Shown: positions 51,192 through 62,504 of the stretch, piece by piece
Layout of the letters: each line of letters begins with the position of its first letter
Numbering within the stretch: position 1 is the first letter of the stretch
Assembly: GCA_951799445.1 (NCBI GenBank)
Contig: OX637291.1
Span: 6,140,501 to 6,204,500, forward strand
Direction of reading: 5' to 3'
DNA from: Pseudisothecium myosuroides
Taxonomy: Eukaryota > Streptophyta > Bryopsida > Hypnales > Lembophyllaceae
DNA length: 64,000 nt
Translations under genes and position numbers: made by a program
The notes under the pieces: model-generated
The model's database searches: none
Told to the model about the DNA's origin: nothing
What the model saw: only the letters and a program-made list of their open reading frames with translations

Positions 51192-51778
51192 TTAACCCCT
51201 AAAATACCAAGGCATTTTCTGGCTCCGGAACCTTTGAAAACTGCCATTTCTGCTGCAATCACTCCCTAAACCAATTTTTTTTAATTTTAGAATCTAACTG
51301 TAGGATCTTGTACTTCACTTGTCTCAGATCATGTGGTAAAAATTTCAAGAAATTTGACCGTTCCTCATAACATTCAGTAGCAAACTATTGGGCTACCTTC
51401 CTCAGACGAAATGGTGTGGTATATTCCACACCATCAGTAGCTAATTTACACGCGTCAATTTTGTCAGAGAGTCAGTCAGCTGGCCATAACAATTCAAGAT
51501 ACACTTAAAATTAAAACAAAATCAGAGTTCATATACTTATTAAATAAAACACAATAAACGTTCTGCACCCATACATTGTGTGTTTTGAAAACTCAAAATA
51601 TTTTTGGCTTTGTATGAATGCAAGCTAAATGCTTGGTTCATTAAAAAATTTTTTTGTGTGTTTTGCAACATAACAAAACACATGAAAAAATGAAAAAAAA
51701 AATGCACCAAGCATGTAGATTGCTTTCAAGCAAAACCAAAAGCACTTTGGATTTTCAAGTGAAAGACAATTCTATATA

Positions 51779-51969
51779 CAGTAGAACCTCTCTAAGTTGA
51801 TCAACTTTAAGTCAATAAACCTCTCTAAATCAATCATGTCAGACCGGTCCCGGATTGGGCCAGATAACAAAGGCTGTGACTAAAAATGACCCTCTCTAAG
51901 TTAATAAACCTCTGTAAACTAATCATGTCAGACCGGTCCGGGACCGATCGACTTAGAGAGGTTCTACTG
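51779..51969. mobile_element. Emigrant/pogo-type MITE, TA target site
   Basis: The 191-bp element begins CAGTAGAACCTCTCTAAGTT and ends with the inverse, ACTTAGAGAGGTTCTACTG. It is flanked by TA at 51777-51778 and 51970-51971. Removing it and one TA gives TCTATATATACACATGG, exactly the sequence present in copy 2 at about 53,064-53,080. Internal halves repeat ATCATGTCAGACCGGTCC twice. The CAGTARAACCTCT...AAGTTAAT ends are those of plant Emigrant/Lemi1 elements. Confidence 0.9.
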
Positions 51970-52726
51970 TATACACATGGGGTGATAGGAGGTAGAACAA
52001 CCCATGTAGGATAAATATTTTAGAATTTGTAGTTTCTCAAGCATTCAAAGTTAAGCAAAAATAAAGAATTGTGTTAAAAGTAGAATTTCAGTTCACATTT
52101 AGGCATAGTAGAATAAGTTTTGTCAAAAAACTTTGAACTACAAAAAGTTGGTAAATGAAGAGAAGTTTCACTTCCAAAAATCCGTTTGGCATTTTGAATC
52201 TCCAATCAAAAGTTATAGACAAATTTGAGAGAGGGTTTGAAATGGATCTTTTTTCTTTAACATTTAAAAAAATTATCTCTCAAATTTGTCTATAACTTTT
52301 AATTAGAGATTCAAAATTCCAAACGGATTTTTGGAGGTGAAACTTCTCTTCATTTACCAACTTTTTGTAGTTCAAAGTTTTTTGACAAAACTTATTCTAC
52401 TATGCCTAAATGTGATCTGAAATTCTACATTTAACACAATTCTTTGTTTTTGACTTAACTATGAATGCTTAAGAAACTACAAATTCTAAATTATTTATCC
52501 CACAAGGGTTGTTCTACCTCCTATCACCCCATGTGTATATATAGAATTGTCTTTTCACTTGATAAATCAAACAAGTTATTGATGGAAAATGATTGTATAG
52601 CATTACTCATTGCATTCTTTGCCAACTTTTTTTTCTACAAATATTTGTTGATTTGTATGTCAAGTCCTAAAATTAACAAAAAAAAATGGAACTTACCGTA
52701 ATGTATTGCCACTATCCCCATATCCA

Positions 52727-52878
52727 AGCTTACATTAAGTATCAGAGGATGAATTTTGTGGATGAAGACTCGAGAGAGGTAAAGGCACATAACATTCAGT
52801 AGCCTTCAGTGAGGCTGCCTTTTCCTCTCCGAAGTCCTCATCCACGACTTTCATCCCCACTTAATTTATGTAAGCTTC
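52727..52878. repeat. Short central palindrome of the nested repeat
   Basis: AAGCTTACATTAAGT...GGATGA...GTGGATGAAGACT pairs with AGTCCTCATCCACGACTTTCATCC...TTATGTAAGCTT. It forms the tip of the larger palindrome and carries one CATAACATTCAGTAG copy. Confidence 0.8.
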
Positions 52879-54803
52879 TCTACTGGGAGAGTGATAGTAC
52901 ATTATGGTATGTTCCATTTTCTTTTCTTAATTTTAGGACTAGACATACAAATCATCAAATATTGTAGTGAAAGATGCTGGTAAAGAATCCAATGAGTAAT
53001 GCACTATTGCCTTGTTAATATTTGCAATCAATAACTTATTTTGGATTTTGAAGTGAAAGATAACTCTATATATACACATGGGGTGGTAGGAGGTAGGGCA
53101 ATCCATGTGGGATAAATAAATTAGAATTTGTAGATTCTCATGCACTCATAGTTAAGTAAAAAACAAAGAATTGTGTTAAAAGTAGAATTTTAGACCTCGT
53201 TTAGGCATAGTAAAATAACTTTTTTCAAAATACTTTGAACTAAAAAAAGTTAGTAAATGAAGATAAGTTTCACCTCCAAAAATCTGTTTGGGATTTTGAA
53301 TCTCCAATCAAAAGTTATGAATAAATTTCGGAGAGGGGTTGGAATGGATTTGTAAATGACTTTGTAGAAAATGTCCATTAAAAATCCTCTCCAAAATTTA
53401 TTCATAACTTTTGATTGGAGATTCAAAATCCCAAACGGATTTTTGGAGGTGAAACTTATCTTCATTGACCAACTTTTTTTAGTTCAAAGTTTTTTGAAAA
53501 AAGTTATTTTACTATGCCTAAATGAGGTCTGAAATTCTACTTTTAACACAATTCTTTGTTTTTTACTTAACTATGAGTGCATGAGAACCTACAAATTCTA
53601 TTTTATTTATCCCACATGGATTGCTCTACTTCCTACCATTCCATATGCATATAAAGAGTTGTCTTCACACTCCAAAAGCACAATGCATAAATGGGTTCCA
53701 ATTCTAAGTGAGGTAATTCTACAATAACACAGAATTCAATACTCTCAATGAATCCATTAGCATTTTGTTTAAAGTTCCTATTGTGTAGTATTCAGGTTTA
53801 CTTGGAATTTTTTTATTTTCCACTACATCAGTGTTTAGTTGCGGTGCGGGCTCGAAGTTCAGTTCTGACAAATATTGACAACTATGAACACGAAATCAGT
53901 AGTTATTGATATGGTGCAGAATATACCGCACCATTTCATCCCTCGGATGAAATGGTGTGGTATATTCCACACCATTTCGTTCGGGGGAGGGCAGAGCCAG
54001 TGACTGCTACTGAATATTATGCAGCCTCTTTGAAGGCTATTGAATGTTATGCGATTGGAAGATATTAGCATTTGAAGTTGGAAAAAAAAGTTTTTTTGAA
54101 CTATTTTCTGCAATTTCAAATGACTTTGACGGCCATTTGTGGATTTTTTTTGCACTACACAACATAAAGTTGTAATTTTTTATGTTGAACATTTGAGTTG
54201 AGAGTCGGGGAATTTTTTTTCAGAATGTCAAACCTTGATTTTCACATATATAAAAATTGTTAAGTAGAAGTAGGTCCAAAATTGAACGAATTACTAAATT
54301 GTTGATAGCTCTTAGGTGGAATTAAAACAACATAATCCCAACGGTGGGATTTTTCTTGCAAACAAACTTGACCTTGTCAAGAAAAAAAAATTCAAAAAAT
54401 TCAAAAATTGCATTCAAAAATGAATTCTATAAGTGTTTTTTTTGAAGATGCTTAAATTGCCCGAAAAACAAGATTGTCCATAACTTTCTTATTATTAGTC
54501 CAAATAGAATGAATCAAAGCTTCAAATGTACACAAAAACATGATCTTTGAGGGGTAGGGTGGGTGGGGGGAATTATTATTTTATTTTGTTTTTTTTCTGC
54601 CCGGCAAACTGCTTTTTTGCTTTAGGATGCCATAACTTTTGCTCCTAGGCACCGATTGAATTTTTTTTTATATTTTTAGAAAGCTACTGTGATTTCCTAT
54701 CTTCAAAAAAAGTTTCAAAAAATCAGGTCAAAATTTGAGGCCACACGGGCCTGCCCAAAATCTCAAATGTCCCCCGAGGGAACGTTGGTACTTTAGGGAT
54801 TAA

Positions 54804-55394
54804 TTGAAAGTATAGGATTTTAATTATTCTTTGGATTTAATTTTGATTCTTCATAAAATAATTGAGTAGAAGTAGGTATATGATGGAAGTGACTATTAAA
54901 TCATTTACAATTCTAAAATAAAACAAAAATTGCCAATAATTATGGTGAGATTGTTACCATGAACAATTGAAAATTTCAAATAATTTATTTTAGTAACATC
55001 CAATAATTGCATGCAAAAACAAGACTCTTTAGAATTTTTACATCACTAATACGGTATAAAGAATAAAGACTCGTCATCTAGATTTTAAATATTCTATGGT
55101 TATAATTTTTTTCTACGTGGACTCAAGTATGATTCCTTCATAGTATTTCTACCATTTGTCAATTGAATAAATTAATTATATCCCAATGAAATTGGTACTG
55201 ATCCTCCCACTTCTTAAAGTAGTTTTAAAAAATGACATGAAAAAAATAAGATCATAATTACTTCCTCATAATAGTATGTTTGCACTTGGTGTTTGAGGTG
55301 ATGTAAAGAAAAAGAAAAAAATAATATATAATATTAGAGCAACATTTTAATTTAAGCTTGAAAATTAACTATGTAAAAATTTCAAGTTTGATTT
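54804..55394. other. AT-rich spacer between elements
   Basis: No gene is seen. AGTAGAAGTAGGT and CAAAAATTGCCAATAATTAT-GTGAGATTGTT resemble element interiors, so this may be a decayed family member. Confidence 0.4.
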
Positions 55395-56548
55395 TTAACC
55401 CCAGAAGTCCATTGTCCCCTTAGGAGACAAATTGGAGATTTTTCAGCAAGCTCTTACGGTCTCAATATTTGTAGTGATTTTTTGAATTTTTTTGTGAAGA
55501 TAGAAAAACACACTAGCTTTCAAAGAATATAATTTTTAAATTTAAATTGGAGCCTGGGAGCAAAAGTTATGGCAATCAAAGACCAAATTTTAGTTTGGCG
55601 GGCAGAAAAAAACCCACAAAAAAAATTAGCCCCTGAAGGACCAGTGTTCCTTCAGGGGACAAATGGAATTTCGGACAGGTATCTATAGGCTGAAATTTTG
55701 TCCAGATTTTTTGAAATTTTCTTTGAAGATAGAAAAGCTGATTAGCTTTGTGGGAATATAATTTTTTTTCAATTGGTGCCCGGGAACAAAAGACATGCCC
55801 AAATAAGCTCAAAACAGGGGAGAGGGGGTAGCAAAATAAAAAAATTTGCAAAAATTTGAATTTGATTTTTTTTTCTCATAGATTATATTTTTGTTTGTCA
55901 AAAAAGCTTTTATTCATTTCATTTGGATTTGTCATGAGAAAGTTATGGATAATCTTGTTTTTCAGGCAATTAGAGCATCTTCGTGAAAAAATAACTTGTA
56001 GGATTCATTTTTGAATGCGATTTTTGCATTTTTTCAACAATTTTTTTTTTCACATGGTTTATTTTTCTTGCTAGAACAATCTTATTATTGGAATTAGTAC
56101 ATTTTAATTCCATCTAAAAGATATTAATATTTTAGATTGTCCTTTTATCTTGTACCTACTTCTACTTAATAATTTTTTTAAGAATGAAAATTATTATTTT
56201 TTGATTTTTTTTTCACCCTAGACTCTCAACTCAATTATTCACTATAAAGATTTAAAGCTTAAAACTTTTTAGTGCAAAAAATTTAGTTAAAAATGTTCAA
56301 AGTTAAAAAATCTAGTCCTGCAATGTGCTGAAAAACTTGTTTTTTTCACTTTAAACGCAGATATCTTGCAATCTGTGTGGTCAAAAATTTTGAAATTTTT
56401 TCCACACATTTTCATACTAGTTAGGTGTAAGATCCTACAATTATATGTGAAAAAAAAATCAATTTTCAACTTTTTTACTTTTTGCTATAGAAATGGCAGT
56501 TTTGAGTGTTTTGGGGCAGAAAAAAGGCCTTGGTCCTTCAGGGGTTAA
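55395..56548. repeat. TTAACCCC-family element, 1.15 kb
   Basis: It starts TTAACCCCAGAAGTCC and ends GGTCCTTCAGGGGTTAA. An internal inverted pair, CCCCTGAAGGAC...GTTCCTTCAGGGG (about 55,627-55,658), looks like the joined ends of two elements. The interior phrases TGCCC-GGA-CAAAAG-CATG and AAAAAGGCCTTGG recur elsewhere in the family. Confidence 0.75.
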
Positions 56549-57230
56549 ACAAAAAAGATTAATTTTTTTTTTTCATATAGATTGTACCTTTATCTATAAA
56601 GAAAGCTCTGATTTATTCCATGTGGATTTGTTAAGTGAAAGTTATGGACAATGTTTTTTAAGGGCGATTAGAGCATTTTCTTGAAAAAATAACTTGTAGG
56701 ATTCAATTCTCATCTCAATTTTCAAAAAAATTAAAAAAAGAGAGTTTAATAAGGTTAAGATCCCTTGCTAAAACAATCTTACCATTGTAATTAGTGTATT
56801 TTAATTCCATTTTAGAGCTATTAATGGTTTAGTTTTTCCTTCAATCTTGAACCTACATAATTTTTTAATGAGTGAAAACTAAGTTTGTATTTTTTGAATT
56901 TTTTTCTAGATTTTCAACTCAATTCTTCATCATAAAAAATTAGAAATTCAAAATTAGTAAAGCAAAAATTTTAAGTTAAGAAGGTTCAAAGCCAAAAAAT
57001 GTAGTTGAATAAGGTGCAAAAATACTTGTTTCCTTCACTTTAAATGCACATTTCTTGCAACCTTTATGATCAAAGTTTCTGAAATTTCTTCCACATTTTA
57101 ATACTAGTCTAGTACAAGATTCCATGGTTAAATATACAAATAAAATATTTTCTAAATTTTTTTTGCTATAAAAATGGTAGTTTTTAGTGGTTTTTGGTGG
57201 AAAAAAGGCCTTGGGACTTGAGGTGGTTAA
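56545..57230. repeat. TTAACCCC-family element in tandem with the previous one
   Basis: It begins at the TTAA ending the previous element and ends GGGACTTGAGGTGGTTAA. The interior repeats the same order of blocks: GTGGATTTGTTAAGTGAAAG, AGAGCATTTTCTTGAAAAAA, TCTAGTACAAGATTCCATGG, and ATGGTAGTTTTTAGTGG followed by AAAAAAGGCCTTGGGACTT. Confidence 0.6.
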
Positions 57231-57427
57231 AATGTCCTTTAAGTTTGCAATTACCTTTCTGGGTTCATTAATTAGTTAGTATTAATTCAAGCATATAATT
57301 TTAGCAAGAAATATAGTATTTTTGGTGCATAACTTAGGATACATTTGCACTTGGAGTTTGCTAATTTCAAGTTTTAAGAAAAAAAATTCTAGTCTCATAT
57401 GAAAAGTGCGGTTCTAATGGCAATGGC

Positions 57428-58299
57428 TTAACTTCTAGAGTCCTAAGGCCTTATTTCCATCAAAAAATACTCAAAACTGCATTTTCCATTGCAAAGTGCA
57501 AAAAACTTTAAATTTTTTTCTTTTGTTTATCTAACCATAGGATCTTGTATAAGATTAGTATATAAATGTGTAGAAGAAATTTCTAAAACCTGACCGTACA
57601 AATTGCAAGATATTTACATTTGAAGTGAAGGAAAAAAAATTGCACCTTGTTGGACTAGATTTTTTGGCTTTGAATCATCTTAACTTAAAAATTATACTAT
57701 TGATTTTGAATTTCTATTTTTTAAAGGAAGAACACTTAATCTTTACTCATTAAAAATTTATTTTTTAGAAGCAGGTTTAAAATTGAGAAAAATCTAAATC
57801 ATTAATAGCTCTAAGATGGAATTGGAACACACTAATTTCATTAGTGAGATTGTTCTAGCAAGATCTTGACCTTGTAAAACTTTTTTTTGAAAAATTGTGA
57901 AAATTGAATTAAAAAATGAATTCTAAAAGTTCTTTTTTCAATAAAATATTTTAATTGCTCCAAAAATAAGATTGTCCATAATTTTCACATAGCAAATCCA
58001 AAGGGAATGAATCAAAGCTTCCCATGTATATAAAATTACAATTTATGAAAAAAAAATATTTAATTTAATTTAATTTTTTTGTGAAGGATGGTTTTTGCTC
58101 GCCGCAACTAAAAAAGGGGCTTTTGTGCTATAACTTTTGCTCATGGGCACCGATTGAAGTAAAAATTATGTTCCCCAAAAGCTAATGTGTTTTTCTATTT
58201 TCACAAAAAGTGTAAAAAATCATTATGAATATTGAGATTGTAGGAGTTTATCCAAAATCCATTTTGTCCCCTAGGGGACAATAGAACTTTAGGAGTTAA
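57428..58299. repeat. TTAACCCC-family element, diverged ends
   Basis: It starts TTAACTTCTAGAGTCCTAAG and ends AGAACTTTAGGAGTTAA. The interior is the reverse-order relative of its neighbours, e.g. GCTATAACTTTTGCTCATGG is the inverse counterpart of the GGGAGCAAAAGTTATGGC phrase at 55,555. Confidence 0.6.
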
Positions 58300-58686
58300 T
58301 TGCATAAGTTTGGTAAAATTGTAAAGGTTTTTAATTATTTGTTGTTTACACTTGTTTGATAATTTAGTTACTAGATTGCATCTCGGCTACACTTCTATAC
58401 ACCATTGTTGATATACTAGATAAGAGCTAATCCAAGATTAAGTGAGACCTTCTATTTTGAGAATCAATATTATGTATGCGCTTCGTAGCAATTGCTCTTT
58501 TACGATCCTGGGGGGATCACTTAGGAAAATTTAGCTGGCAACTTGCTACCAAAGATATGGTCTATTTTATTCATGGCGCCTAAATTTTAGAAAAATATTT
58601 CAAATAATATATGGTACTACAAATAGGAGAAGCATTATAATAAATATAGGGTCATAAGTAATCTAACCAATTAGATTTTTTTAGAT
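58300..58686. other. Short AT-rich spacer, nothing recognised
   Basis: No gene, inverted repeat or element end is seen. Confidence 0.4.
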
Positions 58687-59776
58687 CTAATATACTGTCC
58701 AGTATAAGTATCCTAAACTAGAGTTGGGGGTAGGTTCAGTACAGTATTCTCGCTTGTAATTTGAAAATTCTGTTGGATGAAACTTCTCCATGAAGTAAAT
58801 ATTGTCATCGTCGTTTTTCATTGCAGCGTCGTCGGTCTCCCTTGTACAAGGTTGCATTAGAGCTTTAGATGCAGCTGCCTCTTGCCAAGCGTTCCTGCCA
58901 TGGATTTTTGTTTCCGTTGCTTCTGAATGCTTTGGAGGCGATTTTGTGTTTTTAATTAGGGCTGCTACAAGCTCGAGAGCAATTTTGTTTAGGGTTGTTT
59001 GCAAATCAGGACCACATGGTTGACCCGGTAACCTTATAGACGTTGGACAATGAGGCTTCAGTGCCAGAGCTTTTGACAAGGTCATAGCAATGGGGTCCAA
59101 AACTTTGGCGATGTTGAAGGTGCAGCTAGAGTTGGATGAGGTTCTTGACTGGCCGTTTGAGTTCTGGGATGTAGAAGACCAACGCCGTATCCGGAAGAAA
59201 GTTGAGCGCTTGAATGTTGTGCGGGGCGATATGTACGTTATACGAGCGGGGATTGTAGAGTGCAGTGATGGCAAGCGGCGCCGTGGTGAACATGGATTTG
59301 TTGTTGATGGTGACAGCAATCCTACTCTACCCGTGACTCCACAGGAAGGACTCGCCAGATGCTGCTACCAAAGAAGTTGCGGAATCTAAGCACAATGGCA
59401 ACGCTGAAGTTGGGTCGACAAGTCGATCGTCAGAGATCTCAGGTATGGTTCTGGTGCCTTTTTGTTTTGGATTTTGAATTGTTTCAATTTGTGCATTCAT
59501 GCGATTTCTTCTCTTTGCGGTGATGTTGTGGTCATTTTGACGTCTTCAAATTGCCGTAATTGGGCATGAATGAGAAATTGCTTCCTAGATTCTTTGGTGC
59601 GAAATGAAGTAACTTTGTCTTCTTTTTGTGTTGCAATGCGTGGGTGTCGATGCTGCCAACTCTAAATCCGAGCGACTGGGACAACTCCGCCATCTTGCAC
59701 CGGCTGGCTTCCGACGTGCTACTGCCTTCTCTTGTGCAGGTGGCGACTGATAGGGAGTTGACTTCAAGAGAGTAAG
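58687..59776. other. GC-richer island with unassigned ORFs on both strands
   Basis: The minus strand is open for about 211 codons (59319-58687). The first in-frame codon at that boundary is TTG, not ATG, and its first 75 residues are Ser/Thr/Arg-rich. The plus strand opposite has an ORF from an ATG at 59090 in good context (about 99 residues; DWPFEFWDVEDQRRIRKKVE). Downstream, a short plus-strand frame near 59,653-59,774 reads LPTLNPSDWDNSAILHRLAS and ends in a stop. None matches a family I know. It could be a gene fragment carried by a transposon, or a lineage-specific gene. Confidence 0.3.
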
Positions 59777-60762
59777 TGTGGAGGATCAAGCAAAAGGGCT
59801 GCGCATGATAGTCTGGCTGAGCTTGGTGAACCACAACTGGCACAACACAGTGATTAGCTGGGTTGAGTTTTCGATGTTGAGATTGGTGCAATGGGAGCTA
59901 ATTTGGTAGTGCCGAGCGCCTTGGTTTAGTTGGCTATTCCGGACCAGTATGTGGTGGAGAGATTTGATGTAGCAATGTTTGTATTTGGGCACATTTGGGC
60001 ACTGGTGAAGCCTATCCTTGATTGATTCTGCCTCTTGCCTCTTAGCTCGTTGTCTGAGGTGGAATTGTCTCTCCTTCGAGGGCAATTAGGGCGAGACTGG
60101 CATCAACGTAGGGCTGTTCTAGTGGGAGCAAATTAGAGAGACTTCACAATGTTGTGGGTCACTTCCACGGAACGCACCAGTCCACTAGCGCTGTAGGTTT
60201 TTGGTGAAGAACTTCATCCTTATTGCTGCAGTTTTTGACCCATTCAGTTGAGGTCTTTTCTTTTCATTTGCTCCATTTGGTTTAGGTTTGTTCTTTTAGT
60301 TGCCCAGATTTGCTACTCTATTTCAGTAGTGTTACAGCCTAAAAGAACCTTAAACCTTCACGGAGTTTTGAGGTGCCCTGTTTCCAACAATTTTGGACTC
60401 CTAATTTTTTTTTGAATGTGTTTGTGAATACAATGTCACTTGAATTCTAGTCTGTGATATGCATGTTGTACAATTTTTTTTAAATTTCATTGCCTCCATT
60501 GATGTGTGTTGTGTGCTTGTAAATGCTTCCCTTTCCGAAATGCAGGCCATAGAATGTGTGATGGGTATGTTGTCTTGTTTCGTGAGTTTGAATTTTGTCA
60601 CTTAGTCTAGCACATTTTTTGGCATCCAAGCTACAGCTGTAAGTTCTCTAGTTCGGTTTTTTTCCATTTTCAAGTGAGGGATCTTATGTTCTCAACTCTG
60701 GTTTTGTTTGTTTCAATTTGCTTGCTTAGTCTAGAATTACTGGTATGTTTCAGGCATTTAGT
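59777..60762. other. Intergenic, T-rich on the right
   Basis: No gene is supported. Short frames on the minus strand are probably shadows. Sequence composition falls back towards AT-rich from 60,200. Confidence 0.35.
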
Positions 60763-61490
60763 CACTAGAAGAAACCCATGTTTTTCTGGACATCAAGATT
60801 GACATTTGCGTGTCGCATTAGACATTTTCAATGTCCAAAAAATTGCGTTGCGGCAGACGTGCCAAAGACCAAATTTGACATGTGACATCAAGATGTTTTC
60901 CGGCAAACATTACAAAAAACACCGGTCAACGGGGTCCTCCAAGGTCGCTATGTGATTGCCACTTGGACGCGGGAAGCCAACTTGGCAAATTTTTCATCCG
61001 TTGTCCATCCGTGAAGTGGCACCTGACGTGGCAATGACGTGTCATCTGACGTGGAGGCCGAAATAAGGTGATGTGGCACCTAGAGTTGCTGACGTGGCAT
61101 TTTTAGGAGAGACCTTCCCCATCATTTGAAAATTGTAGTAATGTTGTATACGACATTAGCGTAGACATCTGAATGTCTTCAAAGACATCTAGGAGGACAA
61201 GTACATGCTTCTCGTGATGCTCACCTTTGAGCATGTGGCGTTCACTTAGATGCACATTTCATAACATACACTATCATTTGAGACATCTACCTCGGCATGA
61301 TAGATGTCAACGTAGACGTATGGGACTTCCAAGTTGCAACCAAAGATGTTTTCCACGACGTCCAAGTTTCATACTTTCCATTCAGACGTCTAGATGTTTT
61401 CTGAGACGTCACCTCGGATGTCCAGCCGTTTTTTGAGATGTCAACTTCAACGTCTAAATGTCATGTGACGTCAATATAGATGTCTGCATT
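60763..61490 (+). mobile_element. CACTA (En/Spm)-like left terminus with subterminal repeat array
   Basis: It begins CACTAGAAGAAACCCATG, the 5-bp CACTA core and AGAA continuation of plant CACTA elements. Over the next 700 bp the motif GACATC/GACGTC and its inverse GATGTC recur at least fifteen times (e.g. 60,800, 60,890, 61,165, 61,190, 61,283, 61,302, 61,384, 61,405, 61,438), as expected of a subterminal transposase-binding region. No matching right end or transposase is seen, so the element is truncated or its end lies elsewhere. Confidence 0.5.
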
Positions 61491-61594
61491 TCACCATGAA
61501 TACCTCTTACAACGCTAATTAATATAATATTAATGTGGACAGCTGCATGTGTTCTACATAATGCACACGTGCATTTCATAATTTCTAATACAAT

Positions 61595-61700
61595 TTGTTA
61601 TACACTATATACAGTACATCATATATAGTACATTATATACAATACATCATATATAATAATACAATATACAATACATAATACACCATACAAAATATATTGT
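61595..61700. repeat. Degenerate ATACAGTACATCATATATA tandem array
   Basis: Short units of the type ATATACA-TACATCATATATA follow one another with variations, ending in ACAATACATAATACACC. It looks like slippage-expanded AT-rich DNA. Confidence 0.7.
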
Positions 61701-61754
61701 ATTTGGCGATTATGTCACATGGCTTGAAAAGTCATTTCTTGTGATAATATAGAG

Positions 61755-62010
61755 AAGAAAAGACGAGCTCTTTATATAAGTGGAGTGGTAGGAAGAAAGA
61801 CAAACCATATGGGATATGAAAAACGCAGAAATCACGTTTATGTGGGGCAACATGTAGATGTCTGGTAGGACGTAAAGAGGATAGAATGGATTGTCCACCC
61901 CTATATCTCCTTGAGAAATACCAGTGTCTTCTAGACATTCATCAAGGACAAAGGTAGTGGTATCTAATGTTGTGCGTGACATACGTTTGACATCAGTTCC
62001 GTGTTTAGGA
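61755..62010. repeat. Possible diverged end of the foldback repeat
   Basis: TTTATATAAGTGGAGTGGTAGGAAGAAAGACAAACCATATGGGATATG (read from about 61,770) parallels the outer arm of the foldback copies, TATATACACATGGGGTGGTAGGAGG...CCATGTGGGATAAAT. The similarity ends within about 60 bp. Two frames of 68 and 90 residues overlap here and are not recognised. Confidence 0.4.
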
Positions 62011-62504
62011 ATGCATGCCTAATTTTTCGATTTGCCTAGTGAATTGCCATGTCTAGAGCTTTCTTATTAGTATTTGAAGGACAATTTATTGCATTTTTTA
62101 TTTCTAAAAAATGCACTAACTATCTTGTTTGAACCTTTTGTCTCTTGCCATGTTCATGCGCCAGTCAACTACCATGTCTATTGGGTGGTTGCAAGAAAGA
62201 CCAACCAATTTTTGTAGCATTTTTTACAATACTCATTTTTTCTTTTGGGAGTACAATATATCTGGAAAACAATTTTAATAAATATACCTTTACAAAAATA
62301 TATCATGTTAAGGAAAAGCATAGAAAAAATATCTTAGTAGGAGAACAAGAAAAGTCTCACATGTGAACTAACAAAATCTCAAGAAAATAGGTATTTCACA
62401 TTTTAATTTGTAGAAAAGAAGAAAAGAAATTTTAAAAAAAACTAAAAATTAGCAATTTGGGGGAACTTTATGATGAAGAAATTTCACTAGAAGGACCATC
62501 ATTA

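Larger units (their letters stand above)
51735..53690. repeat. Nested palindrome: two palindromic foldback copies in inverted arrangement
   Basis: Copy 1 (about 51735-52570, excluding the MITE) is itself an inverted repeat centred near 52,245. Copy 2 (about 53030-53690) is an inverted repeat centred near 53,360. The spacer is also palindromic about 52,800: AAGTTATTGAT...ATTACTCATTG...GATTTGTATGTC on one side is matched, inverted, on the other. Shared arm blocks include AAAATCCGTTTGG, TCCAATCAAAAGTTAT, ACTATGCCTAAATG and ACACATGGGGTG-TAGGAGG. No ORF is credible. Confidence 0.85.
51192..54803. repeat. Outer TTAACCCC-family element containing the nested palindrome
   Basis: It starts TTAACCCCTAAAATACCAAG and ends GGTACTTTAGGGATTAA. 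At 3.6 kb it is much longer than its relatives because other repeats sit inside it. Near both edges of the insert lies GAAATGGTGTGGTATATTCC (about 51,409 and 53,948). CATAACATTCAGTAG occurs at 51366-51380 and 52788-52802, and inverted at 54007-54021 (CTACTGAATATTATG). Confidence 0.6.

Noticed and set aside
58687..59319. Minus-strand 211-codon ORF with a transit-peptide-like Ser/Arg-rich start as a chloroplast or mitochondrial protein
   Set aside because: The frame at that boundary opens with TTG after an upstream stop and no ATG lies within the first 75 residues; the composition may be the shadow of the plus-strand frame.
62037..62046. CTAGTG at 62,040 as the right end of the CACTA-like element
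   Set aside because: The terminal sequence (GCAAATCG on the inverse) does not continue like the left end, and the flanking 3 bp (AAT) does not match the left flank (AGT).
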